From Microbacterium sp. (GTDB lineage: Bacteria > Actinomycetota > Actinomycetes > Actinomycetales > Microbacteriaceae), in assembly GCF_031179285.1 (NCBI RefSeq), contig NZ_JAPSHY010000007.1, positions 1-64,000 on the forward strand: a DNA stretch of 64,000 nucleotides. Direction: 5' to 3'. Both the position numbers and the translations under genes were made by a program. Positions within the stretch are counted from its first letter, which is position 1, and each line of letters starts with the position of its first letter. Below, in pieces: positions 18,226-26,212 of the stretch. The notes under the pieces were generated by a model. It worked only from the letters and a program-made list of their open reading frames with translations. It had not been told where the DNA came from and did not search any database.

Positions 18226-20592
18226 ATGACCTCTGCCGCCGACAACCACGACACGATCCGCGTACAGGGTGCGCGCGAGAACAACCTCAAAGACGTCAGC
18301 GTCGAGATACCCAAGCGCCGTCTCACCGTGTTCACGGGTGTCTCCGGGTCGGGGAAGAGTTCCCTCGTCTTCGACACGATCGCGGCAGAGTCGAGGCGGA
18401 TGATCGACGAGACGTACAGTGCGTTCGTGCAGGGCTTCATGCCGTCCGTCCCGCGTCCCGATGTCGACGTGCTCGAAGGGCTGACGACCGCGATCATCGT
18501 CGATCAGGAGAGGCTCGGCGCGAATCCGCGCTCCACGGTCGGCACAGTGACGGACGCGAACGCGATGCTCCGGATCCTGTTCAGCAAACTGGGCACGCCG
18601 TACATCGGCGGCCCGACGGCGTTCTCCTTCAACATCCCGACCCAGAAGGCGAGCGGGGTGATGACCGGGCCGGGCGGCGAGAAGAAGATCGTGAAGGATG
18701 CGATCTACCTCGGCGGAATGTGCCCGCGGTGCGAGGGCAGGGGAGTGGTGTCGGACCTCGATCTCACGCAGATCGTCGATGAGTCGAAGTCCCTCGACGA
18801 GGGCGCCATCATGGTTCCCGGCTACACGCCGGACGGGTGGATGGTGAAAGGATTCTCCGCTTCCGGCTTCTACCCGGCCGACAAGCCGATCTCGCAGTTC
18901 ACCGAGAAACAGCGACACCTCTTCCTCTACGGAGAGGTGACGAAGGTCAAGATCTCGGGCATCAACATGACCTACGAGGGTCTGATCCCGAAGATCACGA
19001 AGGCGATGCTCTCCAAGGACATCGAAGCTCTGCAGCCGCACATCCGGGCTTTCGTGCAGCGCGTGGCCACCTTCGCCACCTGCCCCGAATGCGACGGCAC
19101 CCGCCTGACCGAGGGCGCTCGATCCTCGAAGATCGAGGGCGTCAGCATCGCGGATGCCTGCCGCATGCAGGTCACGGATCTCGCCGCCTGGGTGCGCGGT
19201 CTGAAGCTGCCGGAGGCCGGGCCGTTGCTCAACGCGCTGAGCGCGAACCTCGACTCTTTCGTCACCCTCGGATTGGGGTACCTGAGCCTCGACCGTCCGT
19301 CCGGCACGCTGTCCGGGGGAGAGGCGCAGCGCATCAAGATGCTCCGTCACCTCGGCTCGTCGCTCACGGACGTCACGTACGTCTTCGACGAACCGACCGT
19401 CGGACTGCATCCGCACGACATCCAGCGGATGAACACACTGCTGCTGCAGCTGAGAGACAAGGGCAACACGGTGCTCGTGGTGGAGCACAAGCCGGAGACG
19501 ATCGCCATCGCCGACCACGTGGTGGATCTGGGTCCGGGGGCGGGAAGTCGCGGCGGCATGATCTGCTACGAGGGCACCGTGGAGGGGCTGAAGGCGAGCG
19601 GCACGCTCACGGGCGATCACCTGGATGATCGGGCGACACTCAAGCCCGAGGTGCGTACCGGCGACGGCGTGATCGAGGTGCGGGGGGCCGACGCCAACAA
19701 CCTGCAGAGCGTCGACATCGACATCCCTCTCGGAGTGCTCACGGTGGTCACCGGTGTGGCAGGCTCCGGCAAGAGCTCGCTCATCCATGGGTCGGTCTCG
19801 CCCCGCGACGGTGTGGTGGCGATCGATCAGGGTGCGATCAAGGGGTCGCGACGCAGCAATCCGGCGACCTACACCGGAATGCTCGAACCGATCCGCAAGG
19901 CTTTCGCCAAGGTCAACGGTGTCAAGCCGGCACTGTTCAGCGCGAACTCCGAAGGTGCGTGCCCGAGCTGTAAAGGCGCGGGCGTGATCATCACGGAACT
20001 CGGTTTCATGGACACCATCGAAACTCCCTGCGAAGATTGTGGCGGCAAGCGCTTCCAGGCGGCCGTGCTGGAGTACAAACTCGCCGGCCGCGACATCACC
20101 GAGGTGCTGGACCTGCCGGTTTCCGAGGCGCGGGAGTTCTTCTCGACGGGGGAGGCGAAGATTCCTGCCGCCGCCGCCATCCTGGGTCGCCTGGAAGACG
20201 TGGGGCTCGGTTACCTCTCACTTGGCCAGCCCCTTTCCACGCTGTCCGGAGGAGAGCGGCAGCGCGTCAAGCTCGCCATCCAGATGGGGGAGAAGGGCGA
20301 CATCTACGTTCTCGACGAGCCGACGACCGGACTTCACCTCGCGGACGTCGAGAAGATCCTCGGCCTTCTCGACCATCTCGTCGATTCAGGCAAGACGGTG
20401 ATCGTCATCGAGCATCATCAAGCCGTGATGGCCCACGCCGACTGGATCATCGACATCGGCCCTGGGGCAGGACACGACGGAGGTCGGGTCGTCTTCGAGG
20501 GCACGCCGGCAGATTTGGTATCCCAAAAATCGACACTGACAGGGGAGTACCTCGCAGCGTACGTCCTGGAGGGTTCCGGCGCTCTGCGATAG
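18226..20592 (+). CDS. UvrA2-like excinuclease ABC ATPase (DrrC type)
   Basis: A 788-residue UvrA-family protein with two ABC ATPase halves: Walker [10 protein letters not shown] (near the N-terminus) and GVAGSGKSS (about 510), signatures LSGGEAQR and LSGGERQR, and Walker [11 protein letters not shown] and [10 protein letters not shown]. Cysteine clusters [22 protein letters not shown] and CEDCGG remain. The segment between GTPYIGG and AFSFN is very short, so the UvrB-binding domain of true UvrA is missing, as in UvrA2/DrrC proteins linked to drug tolerance. GAAGGA at 18215-18220 favours ATG 18226 over 18220. Confidence 0.87.
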   Translation: MTSAADNHDTIRVQGARENNLKDVSVEIPKRRLTVFTGVSGSGKSSLVFDTIAAESRRMIDETYSAFVQGFMPSVPRPDVDVLEGLTTAIIVDQERLGANPRSTVGTVTDANAMLRILFSKLGTPYIGGPTAFSFNIPTQKASGVMTGPGGEKKIVKDAIYLGGMCPRCEGRGVVSDLDLTQIVDESKSLDEGAIMVPGYTPDGWMVKGFSASGFYPADKPISQFTEKQRHLFLYGEVTKVKISGINMTYEGLIPKITKAMLSKDIEALQPHIRAFVQRVATFATCPECDGTRLTEGARSSKIEGVSIADACRMQVTDLAAWVRGLKLPEAGPLLNALSANLDSFVTLGLGYLSLDRPSGTLSGGEAQRIKMLRHLGSSLTDVTYVFDEPTVGLHPHDIQRMNTLLLQLRDKGNTVLVVEHKPETIAIADHVVDLGPGAGSRGGMICYEGTVEGLKASGTLTGDHLDDRATLKPEVRTGDGVIEVRGADANNLQSVDIDIPLGVLTVVTGVAGSGKSSLIHGSVSPRDGVVAIDQGAIKGSRRSNPATYTGMLEPIRKAFAKVNGVKPALFSANSEGACPSCKGAGVIITELGFMDTIETPCEDCGGKRFQAAVLEYKLAGRDITEVLDLPVSEAREFFSTGEAKIPAAAAILGRLEDVGLGYLSLGQPLSTLSGGERQRVKLAIQMGEKGDIYVLDEPTTGLHLADVEKILGLLDHLVDSGKTVIVIEHHQAVMAHADWIIDIGPGAGHDGGRVVFEGTPADLVSQKSTLTGEYLAAYVLEGSGALR

Positions 20593-20652
20593 GCACCGGC
20601 TCGGCGCGAGCGCGGATGCCGCGAGGAGTTATGCATGAGCCGAAACTTCGTT

Positions 20653-20673
20653 CTCCGTTCCCGATGAACGGAG
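20653..20673. repeat. 8-bp perfect inverted repeat between the uvrA2-like and serine hydrolase genes
   Basis: CTCCGTTC-CCGAT-GAACGGAG. It lies 60 nt after the uvrA2-like stop and 22 nt before the -10 of the next gene. It has no T-run, so it is either a weak terminator or an operator for the serine hydrolase gene. Confidence 0.5.
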
Positions 20674-20694
20674 TGCGGAGCGGTTCGACCTCTC

Positions 20695-20700
20695 TAGCAT
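20695..20700 (+). promoter_or_regulatory. -10 box for the leaderless serine hydrolase mRNA
   Basis: TAGCAT lies 6 nt before GTG 20707, with no ribosome binding site between. Confidence 0.55.
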
Positions 20701-20706
20701 CGAGAC

Positions 20707-21792
20707 GTGCGTCGTCTGCTGAGTGTCATCGCCGCTTTTGTTCTCGTGCTGACCGTCTCGGGATGCCGAGGCGAGGCTGGAGAGCCCTCCGGTGCGGAGC
20801 GTCGATCGAGCGGATGCCGTCTCGAGACGGCACTGGAGGAGTTGGATCGCCGGAAACTCCCGGTGATCGTGGCGTACTCGCGCGACGGTGAGGAGCCTGC
20901 GGTGCAGGAGTTCGGGCTGCTGCGGGTCGACGGGCTGGCGTCGGAGGAGACGCTGGTCGACATCGGTTCGATCACCAAGACGGTCACCGCCGTGGCGATC
21001 TCGAAGCTGGTCGATCAGGGCAAAATCCGGCTCGATGAGACCCTCGGCGACGTCTTCTCCGACGTTCCCACGGACAAGTCCGCCATCACGGCGAAGCAGC
21101 TGCTCACGCACAGTGGCGGCCTGGCGGAGGCGGTGGGAGACGATTCCGAGCAGCTCGACCGGGACGACTTCCTCGCGCGGGCGTTCGCGTCCGAGCTCGT
21201 CCAGGCGCCGGGAGCCGGATACGCGTACTCGAATGTCGGGTACTCGATCCTCGCGGCCGTGATCGAGATTCGCAGCGGCCGGTCGTACGAGGAGTATCTC
21301 CACGAGGAGGTGCTGTCACCGGCGGGCCTCGGCGATATCGGGTACCTGTCGTCGTACGACGATGCTCGATCTTTGCGCTCCTCGAGCGGCAGCATCTACG
21401 ACGCGAGCTGGGGCGGGCATGATGCCTCGTGGCACCTGATCGGCAACGGCGGCCTCGTCACGACAGCCGAGACGTTCGTCGCGTTTCTCCAGGCGCTGAC
21501 GGATGGGACGATCCTGTCGTCGTCGTCACTGGAGCAGCTCACGAAGCCGCACATCGCCGAGGATGACGCAGGATCGAGTTTCTATGGCTTCGGCCTCGTG
21601 GTTCAAGACGTCCCAGACGTCGGTCGGTTTCTCTGGCATGACGGCGGCAACGACGTGTTCTCGGCCGAGTGGTCGATGCTCGTCGACAGTCAGGATGAAT
21701 TCTTCATCGACGGCCTGGACCAGACGCCGGGTGCGGGCACAGCGTCCGAGGCGATGAGTATCGTGCGTGAGTGTCTCTACACCGATCCCTGA
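20707..21792 (+). CDS. Beta-lactamase-family serine hydrolase lipoprotein
   Basis: A 361-residue exported serine hydrolase of the class C beta-lactamase/DD-peptidase-like fold. The signal peptide ends in lipobox VSGC (Cys about 20). The SxxK nucleophile motif is SITK (about 88-91), the YxN motif is YSN (about 177-179), and an HDGG box near 318 takes the place of KTG/HxG. The last 40 residues look divergent. It may be an esterase, peptidase or D-amino-acid hydrolase; beta-lactamase activity cannot be assumed. The start is leaderless. Confidence 0.83.
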   Translation: MRRLLSVIAAFVLVLTVSGCRGEAGEPSGAERRSSGCRLETALEELDRRKLPVIVAYSRDGEEPAVQEFGLLRVDGLASEETLVDIGSITKTVTAVAISKLVDQGKIRLDETLGDVFSDVPTDKSAITAKQLLTHSGGLAEAVGDDSEQLDRDDFLARAFASELVQAPGAGYAYSNVGYSILAAVIEIRSGRSYEEYLHEEVLSPAGLGDIGYLSSYDDARSLRSSSGSIYDASWGGHDASWHLIGNGGLVTTAETFVAFLQALTDGTILSSSSLEQLTKPHIAEDDAGSSFYGFGLVVQDVPDVGRFLWHDGGNDVFSAEWSMLVDSQDEFFIDGLDQTPGAGTASEAMSIVRECLYTDP

Positions 21793-21844
21793 TCTCGCGG
21801 GACAATGGACGATCGCGCTGGTCGCATAGATGTGTATAGGCCGA

Positions 21845-21858
21845 TAATGCACATTATG
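21845..21858. repeat. 14-bp AT-rich palindrome at the left edge of the repeat array
   Basis: ATAATG-CA-CATTAT, immediately followed by a second inverted repeat (TGTCAG, 7-nt loop, CTGACA, 21857-21875). It stands out against the GC-rich background in the 270-nt gap between the serine hydrolase and methyltransferase genes. It could be an operator or part of a junction; no function can be read from it. Confidence 0.5.
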
Positions 21859-21920
21859 TCAGCTCGACCCTGACATGTCTGCGGTTGGATGCGCTCTCCC
21901 ACCCTGAACTTCGCGATCCA

Positions 21921-22014
21921 CCGATAACGATCGTTTACGGCGGTGGACAGCGGGCTGCGGCCAAATGCGTGCCAGTAACGTCATTCGTAACCCCGTATCG
22001 GCGGGGATTTTCGG
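21921..22014 (+). repeat. 94-nt array repeat R1
   Basis: First copy of the array element. Block 1 is CCGATAACGATCGTTTACGG at nt 1-20, block 2 GCCAGTAACG at 51-60, and block 3 GGGGATTTTCGG at the end. The outer ends can pair (6 of 9), as can nt 12-21 with 51-60 (7 of 10). It lies 49 nt past the 3' end of the methyltransferase gene. Confidence 0.85.
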
Positions 22015-22062
22015 CGGGCGTTTGCTGCTGCTTGTCGGTGTGCCGCGCGACGGCCTCGGGGG

Positions 22063-22896
22063 CTATTCGAGGGTGGCGTAGATCCGGAATCTTCGCTGAG
22101 TCACGACGATGGGCGCTGAGGCTTCGAGATCCACGAGCCGTTGCGCGTGCGCTTCAACTGAGAAGTTCGGTGCGTCCCACGGCACGAGAGCAAGGTAGGT
22201 GACCAGGGCGGTGGCGTCGGCGAAGTGCATTTGACCCGACCATTCGTCGACTTGGTCGATTCGCATTCCGGCATCCCGCAGGCGCACGGCGTAGGCGTCT
22301 GCGGTGACGTCGGGGTACAGAAAGTCGTGTCCGAACCAGTTGTGGATCTCGGGAGCGTCGAAGCCATCGACTTGTTGCGTGAGGAATCGGCCGCCAGGCG
22401 CGAGGACTCGTGCGACTTCAGTGGCTTCGTAGCTCTCATGCCGAGCCATCACCAAACCGAGACTCCGCTCAGCGAACGGTAGGGCCTCCCCGGCGTCTGC
22501 GTCATGTTGCATGACGGGGATGGACCATGGTGCAAGGCAGTTTCGCGCAACGGGGATGTTAGGTGGCCACCCCTCCGTTGCGAAAATCTGAGGCAAGGGA
22601 GCCGGTGGCTCGTGGGACGTACTCACGAGGCAGGAAAGCCGCTCGCCTCCACCAGTTCCGAGGTCGAGAATGCCCTTGCGGGTCGCACGCATCGCTTCGA
22701 GACAGTCCTTCTCGAAATCCCACCAAGGCTCATCAACCGACCAGCGCCCCTCAAGCCGAGAGAAGTCCCAGCCGACCATCACTGCTTCGGCGTGAACGAC
22801 CGCGAGTGTGTCGAGCAGATCACGTTCAGCCCGCGACCAACTCGGTCCACGTCCTGTTGCGTTGAGCTGACTTTCGGGATCTCGGGCCGACACCAT
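22063..22896 (-). CDS. Class I SAM-dependent methyltransferase (unit R1-R2)
   Basis: A 277-residue protein with motif I LDLGTGGGER at about residue 76, a post-I acidic segment, and a UbiE-like EVARVLAPGGRFLTQQVDG (motif III region). The N-terminal 70 residues include paired Trp-rich helices (WSVDEPWWDFEKDC). The substrate is unknown; small-molecule methyltransferases of this type are common accessory genes. GATACT lies 6 nt before ATG 22896 and may be a leaderless -10. Codon use looks less extreme than in the flanking core genes (impression only). It is the only gene between repeats R1 and R2. Confidence 0.8.
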   Translation of the reverse strand: MVSARDPESQLNATGRGPSWSRAERDLLDTLAVVHAEAVMVGWDFSRLEGRWSVDEPWWDFEKDCLEAMRATRKGILDLGTGGGERLSCLVSTSHEPPAPLPQIFATEGWPPNIPVARNCLAPWSIPVMQHDADAGEALPFAERSLGLVMARHESYEATEVARVLAPGGRFLTQQVDGFDAPEIHNWFGHDFLYPDVTADAYAVRLRDAGMRIDQVDEWSGQMHFADATALVTYLALVPWDAPNFSVEAHAQRLVDLEASAPIVVTQRRFRIYATLE

Positions 22897-22984
22897 GCTT
22901 CAAGTATCGCGGGTGCGATCGATCGATTCGGGTCCCGCCACCGAGCCGGAGGAGCAAGGCCCACGGACCGCAACCCGCGGGCTG

Positions 22985-23078
22985 CCGTAAACGATCGTTT
23001 CCGGCTCGCTTCGCTGCGGTGTCCTGAGAGGGACGCCGCAAACGCTCGCCGGAAGTAGGTTCTGGCAGACGTTTTCGG
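22985..23078 (+). repeat. 94-nt array repeat R2 (best-conserved copy)
   Basis: CCGTAAACGATCGTTTCCGG at nt 1-20, GCCGCAAACGCTCGCCGGAA at 51-70 and GGCAGACGTTTTCGG at 80-94. By hand the ends pair over 8 of 9 positions, nt 12-21 pair with 51-60 over 9 of 10, and GCCGGAA (64-70) pairs with TTCTGGC (76-82). It lies between the methyltransferase 5' end and the GNAT 3' end. Confidence 0.9.
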
Positions 23079-23100
23079 TAGCAAGGAGCTACGGGTCAGA

Positions 23101-23580
23101 TCAATGCGTGCGATCTCGGTTCATCAGCAATGGGCTGCTGGTGAACCCTTGACGCTCGTAGAAATGCGTGGCGCGTTCGTTTGACTCGACGGTGAATCGG
23201 GTGACACCGCGTCGCTCACCTTCATCGAGAAGAAGATTCACCAAGCCGCGTCCGACGCCAAGGTGACGATGATTCGGGCGGACGTATACGCTTTGGAGAT
23301 CTCCTGTTGTTCGCTCGAACTGCGAAGGGTTGGGAATCCGCTGGTGAAGGACAAGCCAGGCCATGCCGACGAGCTGATTGCCAACCTCAGCGATCGAACA
23401 TGCGCACCACGGCTGGGCCTCCGTCCACCACTGTTCGAACCGCGTGGTGAAATCTTCGCGCAGTCCCAGCGATGGAGGCGAGTCCGGTTGATCCCATTCG
23501 AATCTGAGATTAGCCAGTCCCTCTGAATCCGCAACGGTGGCAAGACGCAGCTGTACCGGTTCGCTCGTCTCCTCGCTCAT
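23101..23580 (-). CDS. GNAT family N-acetyltransferase (unit R2-R3)
   Basis: A 159-residue GNAT-fold acetyltransferase. The acetyl-CoA-binding motif A is LQSVYVRPNHRHLGVGRGLV (about 96-115), with the R/Q-xxGxG/A signature as HLGVGRG. Motif B is FTVESNERATHFYERQGF. No substrate clue is visible. The start at 23580 is preceded by TAACGT 6 nt away. It is the only gene between R2 and R3 and is transcribed against the repeat orientation. Confidence 0.87.
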   Translation of the reverse strand: MSEETSEPVQLRLATVADSEGLANLRFEWDQPDSPPSLGLREDFTTRFEQWWTEAQPWCACSIAEVGNQLVGMAWLVLHQRIPNPSQFERTTGDLQSVYVRPNHRHLGVGRGLVNLLLDEGERRGVTRFTVESNERATHFYERQGFTSSPLLMNRDRTH

Positions 23581-23586
23581 ACCCCG

Positions 23587-23592
23587 ACGTTA
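23587..23592 (-). promoter_or_regulatory. -10 box for the leaderless GNAT gene
   Basis: TAACGT on the minus strand, 6 nt before ATG 23580. It lies outside repeat R3, so this unit carries its own promoter. Confidence 0.5.
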
Positions 23593-23634
23593 GTGTGTGG
23601 GGGTCGCATCTCCATTGGAGCTCCCTCCTGCCAG

Positions 23635-23728
23635 CCGAAAACGATCGTTTGCGGCTCTGCAATGCCGCGAGTACAGAACAGGACGTCACAAAGGTTCGCC
23701 GGAACGGGCTTGCGGCAGGGAGTTTCGG
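23635..23728 (+). repeat. 94-nt array repeat R3
   Basis: CCGAAAACGATCGTTTGCGG at nt 1-20, GTCACAAAGGTTCGCCGGAA at 51-70 and GGCAGGGAGTTTCGG at 80-94. The spacing is identical to R2. It separates the divergent GNAT and LD-carboxypeptidase-like genes. Confidence 0.9.
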
Positions 23729-23774
23729 ACAGCCCGGACCCACTATCGGCTCGGGCTTCTGGTCTAATCAGGGG

Positions 23775-24824
23775 ATGGTGGCAAAGTCGTTCAGAGCTGG
23801 TCCGAAGGCTCATCCAGGTGATCGGGTCGCAGTGATATCGCCGGCATCCGCCGCTCCAGCGATCTCGCCCACCCTGCACGAGCAGGCGATGCGCCGGCTG
23901 ACCGAGGCGACAGGACTGATCCCGGTCGAATACCCAACTACCCGGCAACTTGGCGCAAGTGCGGAGGCCCGTGCCGCCGACGTCACCGAAGCTTTCGCAG
24001 ACCCGAGCATCCGCGCCGTGCTGGCCACGATCGGCGGCGACGATCAGGTGACCGTCATTCCGCATATCGACGCCCGGGTGCTCGCGGCGAATCCGAAGCC
24101 GTTCCTGGGCTACAGCGACAACACGAACCTGCACAATCTGCTCTGGAACCTCGGCGCGCCGAGCTTCTACGGCGGGTCTACCCAGGTGCACCTTGGGCCT
24201 GGCCCTCATCTCGATGACATCCACGTGCGGTCGCTGCGGGCTGCTCTGCTCGACGGCGGGACTCTCGAGCTCACCGAGCCAGGCGAGTCCGAGGACTTCG
24301 GGTGGCCGTGGGAAGACCCACGGTCTCTGTTGCACTTCGGTGCACGTGAGGCCACCGAGCCATGGACGTGGGCCGGACCAGAGAAGGCCGTGTCTGGTCG
24401 CAGCTGGGGCGGTTGCATCGAGGTCCTCGACCAGATTGCTCTTGCCGGACGAATGCCCAATGTCTCTGACTTCGACGGGGCGATTCTTCTGCTGGAGACC
24501 GGCGGGGAGGGGCCGTCCGCGACCGAGGTCAAGCGTTGGGTACGCGCCCTGGGCGAGCGCGGAGTCCTCGGCGTCGTTGCCGGTGTGCTTGTTGCCAGAC
24601 CGCCGGTTAGCAAGCTGCACTCACCCGTCCCCTCGGCGCCGGAGCGAACCCGCCTGCGCGAGGCGCAACGGGACACCATCATCGAGCAGATCGTCAGATA
24701 CAACTCCGACGCGGTGGTCTGCGTCGGGGTGCCGTTCGGGCACACCCGTCCGCAGTGGATCGTCCCTCATGGCGGCACCATTGCGCTCGACGGAGCACGC
24801 CGCATTGTGACTGCGGACTACTGA
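23775..24824 (+). CDS. S66 family LD-carboxypeptidase / MccF-like peptidase (unit R3-R4)
   Basis: A 349-residue S66 serine peptidase. The nucleophile Ser lies in FLGYSDNTNLHNLL (about 113-126), the conserved glutamate region in LLLETGGEGP, and the catalytic His in GVPFGHTRPQ near the C-terminus. The length and the IPVEYPTTRQ segment are closer to MccF-type proteins, which cleave microcin C-like peptide-nucleotides and give self-immunity, than to cell-wall LdcA; this is inference. ATG 23775 follows TCTAATCAGGGG, either a leaderless start or a weak RBS. It is the only gene between R3 and R4. Confidence 0.83.
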   Translation: MVAKSFRAGPKAHPGDRVAVISPASAAPAISPTLHEQAMRRLTEATGLIPVEYPTTRQLGASAEARAADVTEAFADPSIRAVLATIGGDDQVTVIPHIDARVLAANPKPFLGYSDNTNLHNLLWNLGAPSFYGGSTQVHLGPGPHLDDIHVRSLRAALLDGGTLELTEPGESEDFGWPWEDPRSLLHFGAREATEPWTWAGPEKAVSGRSWGGCIEVLDQIALAGRMPNVSDFDGAILLLETGGEGPSATEVKRWVRALGERGVLGVVAGVLVARPPVSKLHSPVPSAPERTRLREAQRDTIIEQIVRYNSDAVVCVGVPFGHTRPQWIVPHGGTIALDGARRIVTADY

Positions 24825-24833
24825 GTAATCCAG

Positions 24834-24900
24834 CCATAAACGATCGTTAACGGCGCGCAGAGGTCCCGCGGCACGCTTAGTCACCGCAAACGTCGGCCAC
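24834..24900 (+). repeat. Partial array repeat R4 (3' block lost)
   Basis: Block 1 CCATAAACGATCGTTAACGG is intact and block 2 CCGCAAACGTCGGCC is present one base closer than in the others. Block 3 at the expected position (about 24915-24927) is not recognisable. Block 2 lies inside the 3' end of the GNAT gene 24877-25449. Confidence 0.8.
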
Positions 24901-25449
24901 AGAGGCTCGTCGCGTCAATCGCGAGTACATGTACATATCGCGCGGTTGGCCACCCACCCGTTTCCAGGCGCGGAGTAGACCCTCACGCTCGTAGCCCGCC
25001 TGTTCAGCTACACGCCAAGAGCCTTCGTTCCAGGGCTCGACATAGAGCTCCACGCGATCGAGTTCCTCGAGCGTGATTGCCCATGACGTGAGGGTCGTCA
25101 GTGCATCCCTTGCGAGTCCCTGGCGTCGCCGCGAGCTGGCGATCCAATAGCCGGCGCTGACCCGACCGGACCCGCCCGGGATAAAGAAGAGTCCGATGTG
25201 CCCGACCGCGTTGTCGTCATGATCAGCGATCGCGAACGCGTAGCCAGCTCGGTCGTGAAGGCGTTTGTGTTGTCGTTCGATGAAGGCCAACGCTGCCAGC
25301 TCATCCGAGTTCGTTGGCACGCTGGTCAGCAGAGGAATTAGGGGGTCCTGCGAGGCCTCAACGACGATCGCAGTATCCGAACGGCGCCATGCCCGAAGTG
25401 TGACCTTCTCACCGGTCAGCGTCGGCAGGGACGGCACGCTCGAAGTCAT
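24877..25449 (-). CDS. GNAT family N-acetyltransferase (RimJ/RimL-like; unit R4-R5)
   Basis: A 190-residue acetyltransferase of the RimJ/RimL type: N-terminal KVTLRAWRRSDTAIVVEASQ, acetyl-CoA motif RRRQGLARDAL, and C-terminal GYEREGLLRAWKRVGGQPRD. The last residues (VADVCGD) and the stop are encoded by the block-2 sequence of repeat R4, so the C-terminus may have been shaped by the repeat. ATG 25449 is the family-like start, and an in-frame ATG lies 9 nt upstream. Relative: the shorter GNAT at 27578-28027. Confidence 0.85.
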   Translation of the reverse strand: MTSSVPSLPTLTGEKVTLRAWRRSDTAIVVEASQDPLIPLLTSVPTNSDELAALAFIERQHKRLHDRAGYAFAIADHDDNAVGHIGLFFIPGGSGRVSAGYWIASSRRRQGLARDALTTLTSWAITLEELDRVELYVEPWNEGSWRVAEQAGYEREGLLRAWKRVGGQPRDMYMYSRLTRRASVADVCGD

Positions 25450-25505
25450 CCTTCATGGTGGCATGCGAGTTTGCGCAGCACGAGGAACGGTGCAGCAGAC
25501 GTCCT

Positions 25506-25599
25506 CCGTAAACGATCGTTTTTGGCGCGGCCCACACTTGAGGTCATCAGCGGCTGCCGTAAACGCTCGTCACGATCGCCAAGTCGCAGGGGTTTCCGG
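25506..25599 (+). repeat. 94-nt array repeat R5
   Basis: CCGTAAACGATCGTTTTTGG at nt 1-20, GCCGTAAACGCTCG at 51-64 and GCAGGGGTTTCCGG at 81-94. Nt 12-21 pair with 51-60 (8 Watson-Crick plus 1 G-T), and the ends pair at 7 of 9. It separates the divergent GNAT and HIT genes. Confidence 0.9.
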
Positions 25600-25656
25600 C
25601 GCACGCAGGGCGCGGAGGTTCACCGCGGGTTATCAGGACGCGTGGGACAATCTTGC

Positions 25657-26142
25657 GTGCTCTCCGTTACTCATGAACCGGATGCTTACCGGTGCCCCTT
25701 CTGTGGGCTTCAGCAGGGCATCTTCAATGAGCGAAACCAGCCTTCTGATGTCGTCGCGGTGACAGAGCGTGCGTTCGCGCGCATCGCGCCGAAGTGGTGG
25801 CCAGGGAATGCTGGTGCTGTGCTCGTGATTCCGCGCACACATGTTGAGAACATCTACGGACTCACGCCGGAGGACGGCCAGGCAGTGTGGGAGCTTACGC
25901 AGCGGGTTGCGACGGGCATTCGCTCGTCATACGGATGCGAGGGTACATCGATCCGACAGCACAACGAGCCCGCGGGAGATCAAGACGTCTGGCACCTTCA
26001 CGCGCACGTGTTTCCACGTCATGAGGCCGACGACCTCTACCGACGCCACGATCACTCCAGATGGGTTGCGCCGGATGAGCGAGCACCGTACGCGGTGAGG
26101 CTGCGCAAGGCTCTAGGCATGCCGTTCTCCTTCGAGGACTGA
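25657..26142 (+). CDS. HIT family protein with N-terminal CxxC (unit R5-R6)
   Basis: A 161-residue histidine-triad hydrolase. The N-terminus carries YRCPFCGLQQG (CxxC), then AVLVIPRTHVENIYGL and the triad WHLHAHVFPRH near residue 118. Such proteins hydrolyse nucleotide phosphoramidates or dinucleotides. GTG 25657 is chosen because it puts the CPFC segment near the N-terminus; the frame stays open upstream to 25471 through R5, where the peptide looks random. It is convergent with a second HIT gene 61 nt away. Confidence 0.8.
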   Translation: MLSVTHEPDAYRCPFCGLQQGIFNERNQPSDVVAVTERAFARIAPKWWPGNAGAVLVIPRTHVENIYGLTPEDGQAVWELTQRVATGIRSSYGCEGTSIRQHNEPAGDQDVWHLHAHVFPRHEADDLYRRHDHSRWVAPDERAPYAVRLRKALGMPFSFED

Positions 26143-26192
26143 ACCGCGATCACCGACGAGGGTCGGGTGAGCCTGCGGATCAGCCGTAAGTC

Positions 26193-26212
26193 GACGGGTC
26201 GTCCTACCCGTC
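26193..26212. terminator. Hairpin between the two convergent HIT genes
   Basis: GACGGGT-CGTCCT-ACCCGTC, a perfect 7-bp stem overlapping the stop of the minus-strand HIT gene (26204). No T-run is present; the convergent position suggests a bidirectional terminator. Confidence 0.45.

Noticed and set aside
22985..23078. Self-cleaving ribozyme (hammerhead) in the 94-nt repeat
   Set aside because: The three-stem fold prompted a look for the CUGAUGA and GAAA core; neither is present at the junction in any copy.
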